This document shows, piece after piece, positions 35,150 to 42,715 of a DNA stretch of 47,571 nt. The notes beneath the pieces are model-generated. The model made no database searches. It had not been told where the DNA came from and worked only from the letters and a program-made list of their open reading frames with translations. A program made the position numbers and the translations under genes. Each line of letters opens with the position of its first letter. The stretch's first letter is position 1. Source of the DNA: Pseudomonadota bacterium (GTDB taxonomy: Bacteria; Pseudomonadota; Gammaproteobacteria; Steroidobacterales; Steroidobacteraceae); the NCBI GenBank assembly GCA_023457495.1, contig JAEWLQ010000097.1, positions 1-47,571 on the forward strand, written 5' to 3'.

Positions 35150-35904
35150 ATCGTGTCGTCTCGCGTGATCAATGGCTGGCCGAACGCCGGCAACTGCTGG
35201 TCGAGGAAAAGGAGTTCACCCGCCGCCGCGACGCGCTCGCCGAAAAGCGCCAAGCCCTGCCCTGGGTAAAACTCGACAAGCGTTACGAATTCGACTCCGC
35301 CGAAGGCCGCGTGACGCTCGCGGATCTGTTCCGGGGCCGCAGCCAGCTTTTCGTGCAACACGTGATGCAGGGTCCCGACCAGCCGCTGCAATGCGTCGGC
35401 TGCGCGCTGGGCATCGATGGCATGGAAGGTCTGCTGCCGCACCTCGAGAATCACGACGTATCAGTCGTCGCCATCGCGCGCGCGACGATGCCCGAGCTCA
35501 ACGCGCTGCGCGAACGCATGGGCTGGCGCATCCCCTTCTACTCATCGTTCGGTTCGGACTTCAACTACGACTTCGGCGTGTCCTTCCTGCCCGAGGAATT
35601 GGCCGCGGGCCGCGCGTTCTACAACTTCACGTACTGCGATCCGGGCATCGAGGACATCTCCGGCAACAGCGTGTTCTACCGCGACGACGCCGGCGACATC
35701 TTCCACACGTATTCGAACTACTCGCGCGGCGGCGAGGATTTCATGGCCATCTACCGCATCCTCGAAGTGCTGCCGAAGGGCCGCAACGAAAACGGCCCCT
35801 ACTTCTCACTCACCGACTGGGTCCGCCCTCACAACATGTATGGCAAGGGCGGCGAAGTGGCCGCCAGTGGCCGCTTCACCCCACCTGTCTCCTGCTGCAT
35901 GTGA
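35146..35904 (+). CDS. DUF899 thioredoxin-like protein
   Basis: 252 residues matching the DUF899/AhpC-TSA-like family: SRDQWLAERRQLLVEEKEFTRRRD at the N-terminus, then LPWVKLDKRYEFD, a CxxC pair at Cys83 and Cys86 (QCVGCALGIDG) in the thioredoxin fold, and FHTYSNYSRGGEDFM towards the end. The C-terminus closes with Cys-Cys-Met. Family members have no settled function; the CxxC suggests redox activity in the cytoplasm. A strong GGAGG lies just upstream of ATG 35146, which overlaps tetR, and the stop overlaps the next gene's region. Confidence 0.85.
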   Translation: MNRVVSRDQWLAERRQLLVEEKEFTRRRDALAEKRQALPWVKLDKRYEFDSAEGRVTLADLFRGRSQLFVQHVMQGPDQPLQCVGCALGIDGMEGLLPHLENHDVSVVAIARATMPELNALRERMGWRIPFYSSFGSDFNYDFGVSFLPEELAAGRAFYNFTYCDPGIEDISGNSVFYRDDAGDIFHTYSNYSRGGEDFMAIYRILEVLPKGRNENGPYFSLTDWVRPHNMYGKGGEVAASGRFTPPVSCCM

Positions 35905-35912
35905 GCGTCGAC

Positions 35913-36800
35913 ATGGAAGCGACCTCCAGGCGCGGATTCCTCGCGGCCGGTGCGGCGGCCATGGCTCCGTTCTCGGTCCAGGGCGCCAACGCGAAGATGC
36001 CCGCGCCTCGCGGCGGATTGCTGGAGGGCAAGGTGGCCGTGGTGTACGGCGCCGCTGGCTCCATGGGCAGCGCAATCTCGCGAGCCTTCGCGCGGGAAGG
36101 CGCGCGGGTAATGCTGGCTGGTCGAACCCTTGCGACGCTTAAGACACTGGAAGACGAGCTGAAGCAGGCCGGCGCCTCGGCAACCGCCGCGGTCATCGAC
36201 GCCATGGACACCACGGCCGTCGAGAAACACCTCGAGGCGATCGTCGCCGACGCTGGGCGAATCGATATCTCGTTCAATCTCATCGGCATCGGCGGCAACC
36301 AGGGCCAGCCACTCACCGCCATGACGCTGCCGGATTTCCAGGAGCCGATCTTCAACGCCATGCGCACGCAGTTCATCACCGCCACCGCGGCCGCGCGCCA
36401 CATGGAAAAGAACAACGGTGGGTCGATACTCGCGCTGACCGCGCAGGTCGCTCGCAAACCCTATGTGGCCAGCGGCGGCTTCAGCGTTGCGTGCGCGGCC
36501 ATCGAAGGCCTGTGGCGCCAGCTCGCGGTCGAGCTCGGGCCCAAGGGCGTCAGGCTCGTCACGCTGCGATCGGCCGGATCATCCGATGCCCCCGGCGTCT
36601 CCGCCGCAATCGCTGAACATGCCAAGGCCGCGGGCGTGACGCGCGATGAATTCGAAGCGCGTATCGCCGAGAAGACGATGCTGCGGCGGATGCCGAAGAT
36701 GGCCGAGATCGCCGAGGCCGCGGTATTCGCGGCGTCGGATCGCGCCAGCGCACTGACGGCTGCCGTGCTCAATCTCACCTGCGGGGAGATCGCCGATTGA
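35913..36800 (+). CDS. Tat-exported SDR-family protein lacking the usual catalytic Tyr/Lys
   Basis: 295 residues from ATG 35913; GTG 35901, which overlaps the DUF899 stop, is the alternative. The N-terminus TSRRGFLAAGAAAM has the twin-arginine motif (Arg6-Arg7) with a hydrophobic stretch and a cleavage-like ANA. A Rossmann-type SDR follows (KVAVVYGAAGSMGSAISRAFA; the glycine motif is altered), then NLIGIGGN. At the active site the SDR YxxxK is replaced by Phe190 and Cys194 (GGFSVACAAIEGL), and the catalytic Ser by Thr. It may therefore bind NAD(P) in the periplasm without normal SDR catalysis, or use a different chemistry. Coupled to DUF899 and a hypothetical gene. Confidence 0.8.
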   Translation: MEATSRRGFLAAGAAAMAPFSVQGANAKMPAPRGGLLEGKVAVVYGAAGSMGSAISRAFAREGARVMLAGRTLATLKTLEDELKQAGASATAAVIDAMDTTAVEKHLEAIVADAGRIDISFNLIGIGGNQGQPLTAMTLPDFQEPIFNAMRTQFITATAAARHMEKNNGGSILALTAQVARKPYVASGGFSVACAAIEGLWRQLAVELGPKGVRLVTLRSAGSSDAPGVSAAIAEHAKAAGVTRDEFEARIAEKTMLRRMPKMAEIAEAAVFAASDRASALTAAVLNLTCGEIAD

Positions 36801-37519
36801 AACCGCCGCGGAGGCTCGCGTGGTGGACCGCCTTCGCGCCGCTCGCGGCCTTCGCGATCCCTCGGCCAGTCGAGCTGCCACCGCTGCTTCCCGAGGCGGA
36901 GGAAGTCCGCATGGCGCTCGAAGCGGCGCCCGCGCACCTGCGCGACGAAGCCGGCGTCTACGCACTCGAAGCCTCGGGCTATCGATTGCTGCGCGCCAGC
37001 CGCAACGGATTCCACTGTCTCATCGAGCGCGAAACCGCCGATGCGTTCGAACCACGCTGCTTCGACGATGAAGGCAGCGCGACCGTGCTCCCGGTGGCGC
37101 TGTTTCGCGCCGAGCAGCGCGCCCGTGGCGTGGCGCAGTCGGTCATCGACCGGGAAGTCGCGGACCGTTTCCGCCGCGGACAATTCATCGCGCCGCGACG
37201 CGTCGGCATTTGCTACATGCTGTCGACCCACAACGTCGTGGTCGTCGACCGCGGCGCGGACCGGGTACAACGCGTCGGTCCGCGACTGCTGTTTTATGCG
37301 CCGCACCTCAGCAACGCGGCCGTGGGCGCGACGCCGGACCTCGAATCGCGACTGCTGGTCATCGACGAACAGAGCGCGACCGCGATGATCGTCGTGCCGG
37401 TGGTGTCGGCCAAACGCACACGGTCGAACTACTTCTCGCCGGGAAGCACCAGCCCATTGTCGCGCTCACGGTCAGCCACGCTGCCGGACGCGGCGCCGCG
37501 CCACGCGCTCGTCGAGTGA
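36797..37519 (+). CDS. Exported protein of unknown function
   Basis: 240 residues. A TTG at 36797 overlaps the SDR stop (TTGA), consistent with the coupling seen along this operon; there is no better ATG or GTG near. The first 22 residues look like a signal peptide (RLAWWTAFAPLAAFAIP). The rest is mixed alpha/beta with no motif I recognise: ASGYRLLRASRNGFHCLIERE, then GICYMLSTHNVVVV, and a Ser/Arg-rich tail. It ends 7 bp from the convergent metB stop. It probably belongs with the TetR/DUF899/SDR genes. Confidence 0.65.
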   Translation: MKPPRRLAWWTAFAPLAAFAIPRPVELPPLLPEAEEVRMALEAAPAHLRDEAGVYALEASGYRLLRASRNGFHCLIERETADAFEPRCFDDEGSATVLPVALFRAEQRARGVAQSVIDREVADRFRRGQFIAPRRVGICYMLSTHNVVVVDRGADRVQRVGPRLLFYAPHLSNAAVGATPDLESRLLVIDEQSATAMIVVPVVSAKRTRSNYFSPGSTSPLSRSRSATLPDAAPRHALVE

Positions 37520-37526
37520 GGAGCGA

Positions 37527-38684
37527 TCAGCGCAGCGACTTCACGCCGTTCGACAGGTCGCGCAGCAGGTCCTCGGTGGCTTCGATGCCGATCGACAGGC
37601 GCAGCAATCCATCCACGAGTCCGGCCGCGGCCCGCGCCTCGGGCGCCATGGCCGCGTGGGTCATGGTGGCGGGGTGAGCGACGAGACTCTCGACGCCGCC
37701 CAGCGATTCGGCGAGGGAAAACAGCTCGAGCGCCTCTGAGAAACGGCGCGCGCCCTCGACGCCGCCTTCGACTTCCAGCGTGACGATGGCGCCGAAGCCC
37801 GACTGCTGTCGCTTGGCGACCTCATGTCCGGGATGTGATTCGAGCCCCGGGTAATACACCTTCTTCACCAACGGCTGCTTCGCCAGGAACTCGGCCACGG
37901 CCTGTGCGTTCTTGCCGTGCTCGCGCAGCCGCACGTGCAATGTGCGCAGACCGCGCAGCGTGAGGAAGCTGTCGAAGGGCGAGCCCGTGAGTCCGAGGCA
38001 ATTGCCCCACCACGCGAGCTGCTCGGCGACTTCAGGCTTGGCCGCGATGACCGCGCCGCCGACCACGTCACTGTGGCCGTTGATGTACTTCGTGGTCGAA
38101 TGCACGACGATGTCCGCGCCGAGCGCGAGGGGCCGCTGCCAGCCGGGCGACAGGAAAGTGTTGTCCGCGACCACGAGCGCGCCGATCGCATGCCCGCGGC
38201 GCGCGATGTCCGCGATGTCAGTGATGCGCAGCAGCGGATTGCTGGGCGTCTCGATCCACACCAGCGATGCCGGCTTCGACAGCGCCGCATCGACGGCGGC
38301 GGGATTGCCGAAGTCGACGAAGTCCACCTTGAGCTCGCCGCGCTTGTTCCACGCGGTGAACAAGCGGAACGTGCCGCCGTAGCAATCGTGCGGCACGACG
38401 ATGCGCGAGCCGACCGGCAGCAGGTGACCGACCAGCGTGATCGCGCCCATGCCTGAACCCGTGATGACGGCCCCCACCCCACCCTCGAGATCGGCCAACG
38501 CCTCGCCCAGCAGGTCTCGCGTCGGATTGCCCGAGCGGCTGTAGTCGTACTTGCGCTTGTCGCCGAAGCCGCGAAACGCGTAGGTGGACGAAAGATGCAG
38601 CGGCGGCACCACCGCGCCGGTCACGTCACAGTTTTCGAGGCCCGCGCGCACGGCGCGGGTGTCCTGGGTCAGCGAGGTCGTCAT
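37527..38684 (-). CDS. metB: Cystathionine gamma-synthase / O-succinylhomoserine (thiol)-lyase
   Basis: 385 residues, Cys/Met-metabolism PLP family. SGNPTRDLLGEALADLEGG, GSGMGAI, PHDCYGGTFRLF, WIETPSNPLLRITDI and HSTTKYINGHSDVVGG, with the PLP lysine at 199. It joins O-succinylhomoserine with cysteine, or with sulphide. ATG 38684 has AGGGA 7 nt upstream; a TTG two codons earlier is less likely. It is 24 nt after metX and shares its riboswitch. MetB and MetZ cannot be separated with certainty by eye. Confidence 0.88.
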   Translation of the reverse strand: MTTSLTQDTRAVRAGLENCDVTGAVVPPLHLSSTYAFRGFGDKRKYDYSRSGNPTRDLLGEALADLEGGVGAVITGSGMGAITLVGHLLPVGSRIVVPHDCYGGTFRLFTAWNKRGELKVDFVDFGNPAAVDAALSKPASLVWIETPSNPLLRITDIADIARRGHAIGALVVADNTFLSPGWQRPLALGADIVVHSTTKYINGHSDVVGGAVIAAKPEVAEQLAWWGNCLGLTGSPFDSFLTLRGLRTLHVRLREHGKNAQAVAEFLAKQPLVKKVYYPGLESHPGHEVAKRQQSGFGAIVTLEVEGGVEGARRFSEALELFSLAESLGGVESLVAHPATMTHAAMAPEARAAAGLVDGLLRLSIGIEATEDLLRDLSNGVKSLR

Positions 38685-38708
38685 CGTCAATTCCCTGGGG
38701 GTTGAGCG

Positions 38709-39755
38709 TTAGTTTGGCGAGAGAACGTTTGCGAAGATCGGCGCGAGGCGCCGGTTCTCCTTGAGAAAGGCATCGTGTCCGTACACCGAGGAGATCTCGT
38801 GCAGCTCGGCGTTCGGCAGGCGCGCGACCATCGCGCGCATGTCGGCGAGCGGCACGAGCTGGTCCTCGCGCACGGCGACCGCGGTCACCGGCGCGAAGAT
38901 GCGCGTGGCATCGACGCGATGCAGGTCGATCGATTCGGACAGGCAGACGAAGGAGTCGGGGCGGTAGCGCTGCGCGTACTCCGCGCCGCGCGCGAACAGG
39001 TATGCCTCGACCGGCAGTTCGAAGTGGTCGTCGACGCGGCGCGCGGCGCCGGCGAACCGCGCCGCGAACTCCTCGGGGCTGCGGTAGGTGGCCATCGCGA
39101 GAGCGCGCGCGAGTTCGAGCCCCTCCGCCGGCTTGCCCGACTCGATGGCGAACTTGACGATGCGTCGCTGCACCACCCGCCACGCACTCGCCATCGGGTG
39201 AGCGCGGTCGGCGGCGCTGATCACGATGAGGCGCGCGACCCGATCCGGATAACGCTCGCCGAACGCGAGTGCGACCATGCCGCCGTACGAAGCGCCCGCG
39301 ATGGTCCGCAGCGACGCGATGCCGAGATGGTTGATGAGCCGCAGCAGTAGTTCGGCCTGGTCGTAGGCCGAGATGCTGGGGAACGGCGCGCCATCCCGCG
39401 GGCCGGTGGAATCGGCGCTGGCGCCGAGATAGTCGAAGCTCAGGACGCGGAAATGTTGCGGGTCGAGAGCGAGGCCCGGGCCCACCACCTCGTGCCACCA
39501 GCCGCCGCGCGGCTCGTCAGGAATCCAGACGCGGCGCGACGCGGAGATGCCGCCCAGCGCCACCACCACCGGCGCGCCCGCGGGACCCGCGATGCGCCAG
39601 GCGATCGACGCGGATTCGAGGCTGCCGCCGAAATGCAGTTTGAGCTCACCGGGAATCGCCAGGATGCCTTCGCGGATCTGCACGCCGGATCCCGGGCCGG
39701 AATCCCCGCCAGGGTCCGTCGCACCGTCGCTGACTTGCTTGTTGTCGTTGCTCAC
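38709..39755 (-). CDS. metX: Homoserine O-acyltransferase, MetX family (probably succinyl-specific)
   Basis: 348 residues, alpha/beta-hydrolase fold of MetX, unrelated to MetA. The nucleophile elbow GASYGGMVALAFGERYPDRV gives catalytic Ser near 156, the acid loop is AVREDQLVPLADM, and YGHDAFLKE holds the catalytic His near 330. It acylates homoserine at the start of methionine synthesis. In Xanthomonas-like bacteria MetX homologues use succinyl-CoA, which fits the adjacent metB, but donor choice is not readable here. GTG 39755 has GGAG 6 nt upstream and is preferred to TTG 39767. It lies downstream of a SAM riboswitch. Confidence 0.87.
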   Translation of the reverse strand: MSNDNKQVSDGATDPGGDSGPGSGVQIREGILAIPGELKLHFGGSLESASIAWRIAGPAGAPVVVALGGISASRRVWIPDEPRGGWWHEVVGPGLALDPQHFRVLSFDYLGASADSTGPRDGAPFPSISAYDQAELLLRLINHLGIASLRTIAGASYGGMVALAFGERYPDRVARLIVISAADRAHPMASAWRVVQRRIVKFAIESGKPAEGLELARALAMATYRSPEEFAARFAGAARRVDDHFELPVEAYLFARGAEYAQRYRPDSFVCLSESIDLHRVDATRIFAPVTAVAVREDQLVPLADMRAMVARLPNAELHEISSVYGHDAFLKENRRLAPIFANVLSPN

Positions 39756-39843
39756 CGAATGCTCCAACCATCATCGGGCACTCGCAGAGCCGCCGCGCGG
39801 GATGCGCGACACCTCGACCCCGGGGTCCCGGAGCTCGAAGCTG

Positions 39844-39967
39844 CTCATCTGCCGGATAAAGCGCGCCCTCGTGGACGCCCTCGTTTCCGCAGGAGTTGGC
39901 ACCTTTCCGCGTTGGCGGCGGTTGCCCCGGCGTCTTCGGGCCCAATCCCTCAGCCGGTCTCGATGAG
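39844..39967 (-). ncRNA. SAM-I (S-box) type riboswitch upstream of metX-metB
   Basis: On the minus strand CTCATC (39967-39962) and GATGAG (39849-39844) close the P1 helix. Between them are S-box core features: GAGA after P1, the GGGATTGGGCCCGAAGA region continuing to GGGGCAACC (39949-39920), and AAGGTGCCAACTCCTGC (39905-39889), which is almost the textbook SAM-I consensus. The predicted transcription start lies just before P1. No T-tract follows, so control of metX is more likely translational, or by a Rho-type mechanism, than by an intrinsic terminator. Confidence 0.85.
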
Positions 39968-39975
39968 TGGCGCGA

Positions 39976-40005
39976 ATTCTACGGGTGGCCATGTCAGGGG
40001 TGCAA
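39976..40005 (-). promoter_or_regulatory. Sigma-70 promoter of metX-metB
   Basis: On the minus strand TTGCAC (40005-40000), an 18-bp spacer and TAGAAT (39981-39976, five of six consensus bases). Transcription would start about 7 bp later, right at the riboswitch 5' edge. Confidence 0.65.
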
Positions 40006-40051
40006 GATCCGCACTTGCTTTCGTGCGCCGGGTCGTGTCCAATGCGCCACC

Positions 40052-40069
40052 GTATTAACGCGTTAATAC
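40052..40069 (+). promoter_or_regulatory. 18-bp perfect palindrome, likely operator of the TrpR-family gene
   Basis: GTATTAACGCGTTAATAC is a perfect palindrome in an AT-rich island within GC-rich DNA, 35 bp before the start of the TrpR-family gene; a further TTAAT half-site follows at once. TrpR-type repressors bind palindromes of this size, so it is the natural candidate for control of the his operon. It also lies 47 bp from the divergent metX -35. Confidence 0.65.
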
Positions 40070-40104
40070 ATTAATTCGTTGGCAATCGACCCGATGGAAC
40101 TGGC

Positions 40105-40416
40105 TTGAAGCAGCACCGCAACATCACCGCCCGGCAGGAAGCGCTCTCCGAACGCAACCTGTTCGCCGCCATGCTCACCCTGAAGTCCGTGGACGAGTGC
40201 CGCGCCTTCTTCCGGGACCTGTGCACGCCCGCCGAGCTGCAGGCCCTGGCGGACCGCTGGGCGGTCGTGGAATGGCTGCAGAAAGGCCTGCCCTACCGCG
40301 AGATTCACCGCCTTACGGGCGTGAGCGTCACGACCATCGGCCGGGTGGCCCGCTGCCTGCAGGACGGCAACGGCGGCTATTCCCTTGCCGCGACGCGCCA
40401 GCATCGCCACGCCTGA
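40105..40416 (+). CDS. TrpR/YerC-YecD-family regulator, probable histidine operon repressor
   Basis: 103 residues, close to the TrpR-like YerC/YecD family: LTLKSVDECRAFFRDLCTPAELQALADRWAVVEWLQKGLPYREI, then the helix-turn-helix HRLTGVSVTTIGRVARCL (about 70-87). It is first in a run with the complete his operon, 58 bp before hisG. In such positions, members are regarded as histidine-responsive repressors (often called HisR; I leave the symbol blank because that name also means tRNA-His). The start is TTG 40105 with a weak GGA; no ATG or GTG is suitable. Confidence 0.82.
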   Translation: MKQHRNITARQEALSERNLFAAMLTLKSVDECRAFFRDLCTPAELQALADRWAVVEWLQKGLPYREIHRLTGVSVTTIGRVARCLQDGNGGYSLAATRQHRHA

Positions 40417-40474
40417 CATCTCTTCCGGGCCCGCCCGGACGCATCCCTTTTCGCAACGCCCTGAATCCGGACTC

Positions 40475-41404
40475 ATGACACCCTCACTCAACGACCCTTC
40501 ACTCAAAGACGCCGGCCAGCGCCTCAAGCTCGCCATCCAGAAATCGGGACGCCTCACCGACCCGTCGCTGGAGCTGCTCAAGAACTGCGGTCTCAAACTG
40601 TCGCGCGGCCGCGATCAGCTCATGGGCTTCGGCGAGAACATGCCGCTCGACGTGCTGTTCGTGCGCGACGACGACATCCCCGACCTGGTCCAGGAAGACG
40701 TCTGCGATCTCGGCCTCGTCGGCCGCAACGTACTCGAGGAGAAACGCCTCGAGCTCCAGGCGCGCGGCCATGCGGCCAATTTCACCGAGGTGCGCACGCT
40801 CGAATACGGCCGCTGCCGCCTGTCGCTGGCCATTCCGGACGGCTTCACCTACGAGGGACCGCGCTCGCTGCAGGGCAAGCGCATCGCGACTACCTACCCG
40901 TTCACGCTCGAGCGCTACCTGCGCGAGCGTAACGTCACCGCGGACATCGTCACGCTCTCCGGCGCGGTCGAGATCGCGCCGCGGCTCGGCCGCGCCGACG
41001 TGATCTGCGATCTCGTGTCCACCGGTTCGACGCTGCAGGCCAACCACCTGCGCGAAGTGGAAACCGTGCTCGAAAGCCAGGCGCTGCTGATCCGCACGCC
41101 GATCGCGCTGTCGCCCGAGAAGCAGGAGTGGGTCGATCGCCTGCTGCTGCGCATCGACGGCGTGCAACAGGTGAGAGAGAGCAAATACATCATGCTGCAC
41201 GCCCCGCGCTCGGCGCTGCCCGAGATCCGGCGGCTGCTGCCCGGCAGTGAGTCGCCCACGATCATTCCGCTCGAGGGATCGCAGGACAAGGTCGCCATCC
41301 ACGCGGTCTGCCGCGAAAACGTTTTCTGGGAAACTCTGGAGAGCCTGAAGAAGGCCGGCGCGAGCGCCCTGCTCGTCCTGCCGGTGGAAAAGATGCTGGC
41401 CTGA
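40475..41404 (+). CDS. hisG: ATP phosphoribosyltransferase, long form
   Basis: 309 residues. RLKLAIQKSGRLTDPSLELLKNCGLKL opens the catalytic domain, DICDLVSTGSTL-type PRPP loop appears as VICDLVSTGSTLQANHL, and the C-terminal regulatory domain (about 225-309, KYIMLHAPRSALPEIRRLLPG) makes this the long form inhibited by histidine, needing no HisZ. First committed enzyme of histidine synthesis. ATG 40475 gives MTPSLNDPSLKD; the frame runs further upstream. hisD begins directly at the next base after its stop. Confidence 0.95.
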   Translation: MTPSLNDPSLKDAGQRLKLAIQKSGRLTDPSLELLKNCGLKLSRGRDQLMGFGENMPLDVLFVRDDDIPDLVQEDVCDLGLVGRNVLEEKRLELQARGHAANFTEVRTLEYGRCRLSLAIPDGFTYEGPRSLQGKRIATTYPFTLERYLRERNVTADIVTLSGAVEIAPRLGRADVICDLVSTGSTLQANHLREVETVLESQALLIRTPIALSPEKQEWVDRLLLRIDGVQQVRESKYIMLHAPRSALPEIRRLLPGSESPTIIPLEGSQDKVAIHAVCRENVFWETLESLKKAGASALLVLPVEKMLA

Positions 41405-42715
41405 ATGCAACTCATCGAATGGACAACCGCCTCCGCTGACCAGCGCCGCGCCGCACTCGCGCGCCCGGCCACGGAAACGCGCGCGGACGTGCAACGCGAT
41501 GTCGCCGAGATCGTCGCCGCGGTGCGCGCCGGAGGCGACGCCGCGCTGCTGCGTTACATGGAAAAGTTCAACGGCACGAAACTCGACGAGTTGCGCGTGA
41601 CGCCGGCCGAATTCAGCGAAGCGCGCCAACGGCTGACCGATGCGCAGATCGCCGCGCTCGAACGCGCGGTGGCGAACGTCACGCGCTTTCACGAAGCCCA
41701 GCGGCCGCAGCCACTGTCGGTCGAGACCATGCCGGGCGTCGTCTGCGAGCGGATCGTGCGGCCCATTCGCAGTGTCGGACTGTACGTGCCGGCGGGTTCC
41801 GCTCCGCTTCCTTCGACGGCGATCATGCTCGCCGCGCCGGCGCGCGTGGCCGGATGCCCGATCCGCGCGATCGCGAGCTCGCCCGATCCGCAAGGCAAGG
41901 TGCACGCCGCGGTGCTCGTCGCCGCCGAGCTGTGCGGCGTCGAGACGGTCTACAAGATGGGCGGCGCGCAGGCGATCGCCGCCTTCGCCTTCGGTACGGA
42001 GTCGGTGAAGAAGGTCGACAAGATCTTCGGCCCCGGCAGCGCCTGGGTGACCACCGCCAAGCAACTCGTGGCCGCGGATCCGGCCGGCGCAGCCATCGAT
42101 CTGCCGGCCGGCCCCTCCGAGGTGCTGGTCATCGCGGACGAGTCGGCGAAACCGAACTTCGTCGCCGCCGATCTGCTGGCGCAGGCCGAACACGACACCA
42201 TCGCGCAGGTCATCCTCGTCACGACGTCGGCAGCGCTCGCGCGCGCCGTCATCCTGGAAGCCGCGACGCAGGCCCGCGCGCTGCGCCGCAATCACATCAT
42301 CAATGAATCGATGGGGCACAGCCGCGTCATCGTCGTCCCCGATCTCGACACCGCCCTGGCGGTGTCCAACGATTACGCGCCCGAGCACCTCATCCTCCAG
42401 ACGCGCGATGCGCGCGCGCTGCTGCCGCGCGTCGAGAGCGCCGGTTCCGTGTTCGTCGGCGAATGGTCGCCGGAATCCATGGGCGACTACTGCTCGGGCA
42501 CCAACCACGTGCTGCCGACCTACGGTTACGCGCGCAGCTACAGCGGCGTGTCGCTCGCGGATTTCCAGAAGCGCATCACCGTGCAGGAATTGACCGCGGC
42601 GGGATTACGCGACCTCGGCCCCACGGCCATCGCGATCTCCGCGCTCGAAGGACTCGATGCGCACGGCAACGCCGTGCGAGTGCGACTCGACGCCTTGTCC
42701 GGGAAGTCGTCATGA
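41405..42715 (+). CDS. hisD: Histidinol dehydrogenase
   Basis: 436 residues. RPIRSVGLYVPAGSAPLPSTAIMLAAPARVAGC, YKMGGAQAIAAFAFGTESV, GPGSAWVTTAKQL, DLPAGPSEVLVIAD and DLLAQAEHDT are the family markers, the last holding zinc and catalytic residues; NHVLPTYGYARSYSG is near the end. It oxidises histidinol to histidine in two NAD-linked steps. ATG 41405 follows the hisG stop with no gap; the TGA overlaps hisC by 4 nt. Confidence 0.96.
   Translation: MQLIEWTTASADQRRAALARPATETRADVQRDVAEIVAAVRAGGDAALLRYMEKFNGTKLDELRVTPAEFSEARQRLTDAQIAALERAVANVTRFHEAQRPQPLSVETMPGVVCERIVRPIRSVGLYVPAGSAPLPSTAIMLAAPARVAGCPIRAIASSPDPQGKVHAAVLVAAELCGVETVYKMGGAQAIAAFAFGTESVKKVDKIFGPGSAWVTTAKQLVAADPAGAAIDLPAGPSEVLVIADESAKPNFVAADLLAQAEHDTIAQVILVTTSAALARAVILEAATQARALRRNHIINESMGHSRVIVVPDLDTALAVSNDYAPEHLILQTRDARALLPRVESAGSVFVGEWSPESMGDYCSGTNHVLPTYGYARSYSGVSLADFQKRITVQELTAAGLRDLGPTAIAISALEGLDAHGNAVRVRLDALSGKSS

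Noticed and set aside
39771..39992. 73-codon reverse frame ahead of metX
   Set aside because: It covers the riboswitch and the promoter -10. The conserved RNA signature accounts for the sequence, and the product is a basic low-complexity peptide.
40081..40104. Short ATG frame before the TrpR-like gene as a His leader peptide
   Set aside because: The ATG-GAA-CTG-GCT-TGA frame has no His codons and no alternative hairpins follow.
40499..42508. 669-codon open frame antisense to hisG and hisD
   Set aside because: It mirrors two well-conserved genes; its composition is biased and it has no recognisable domain or ribosome site.
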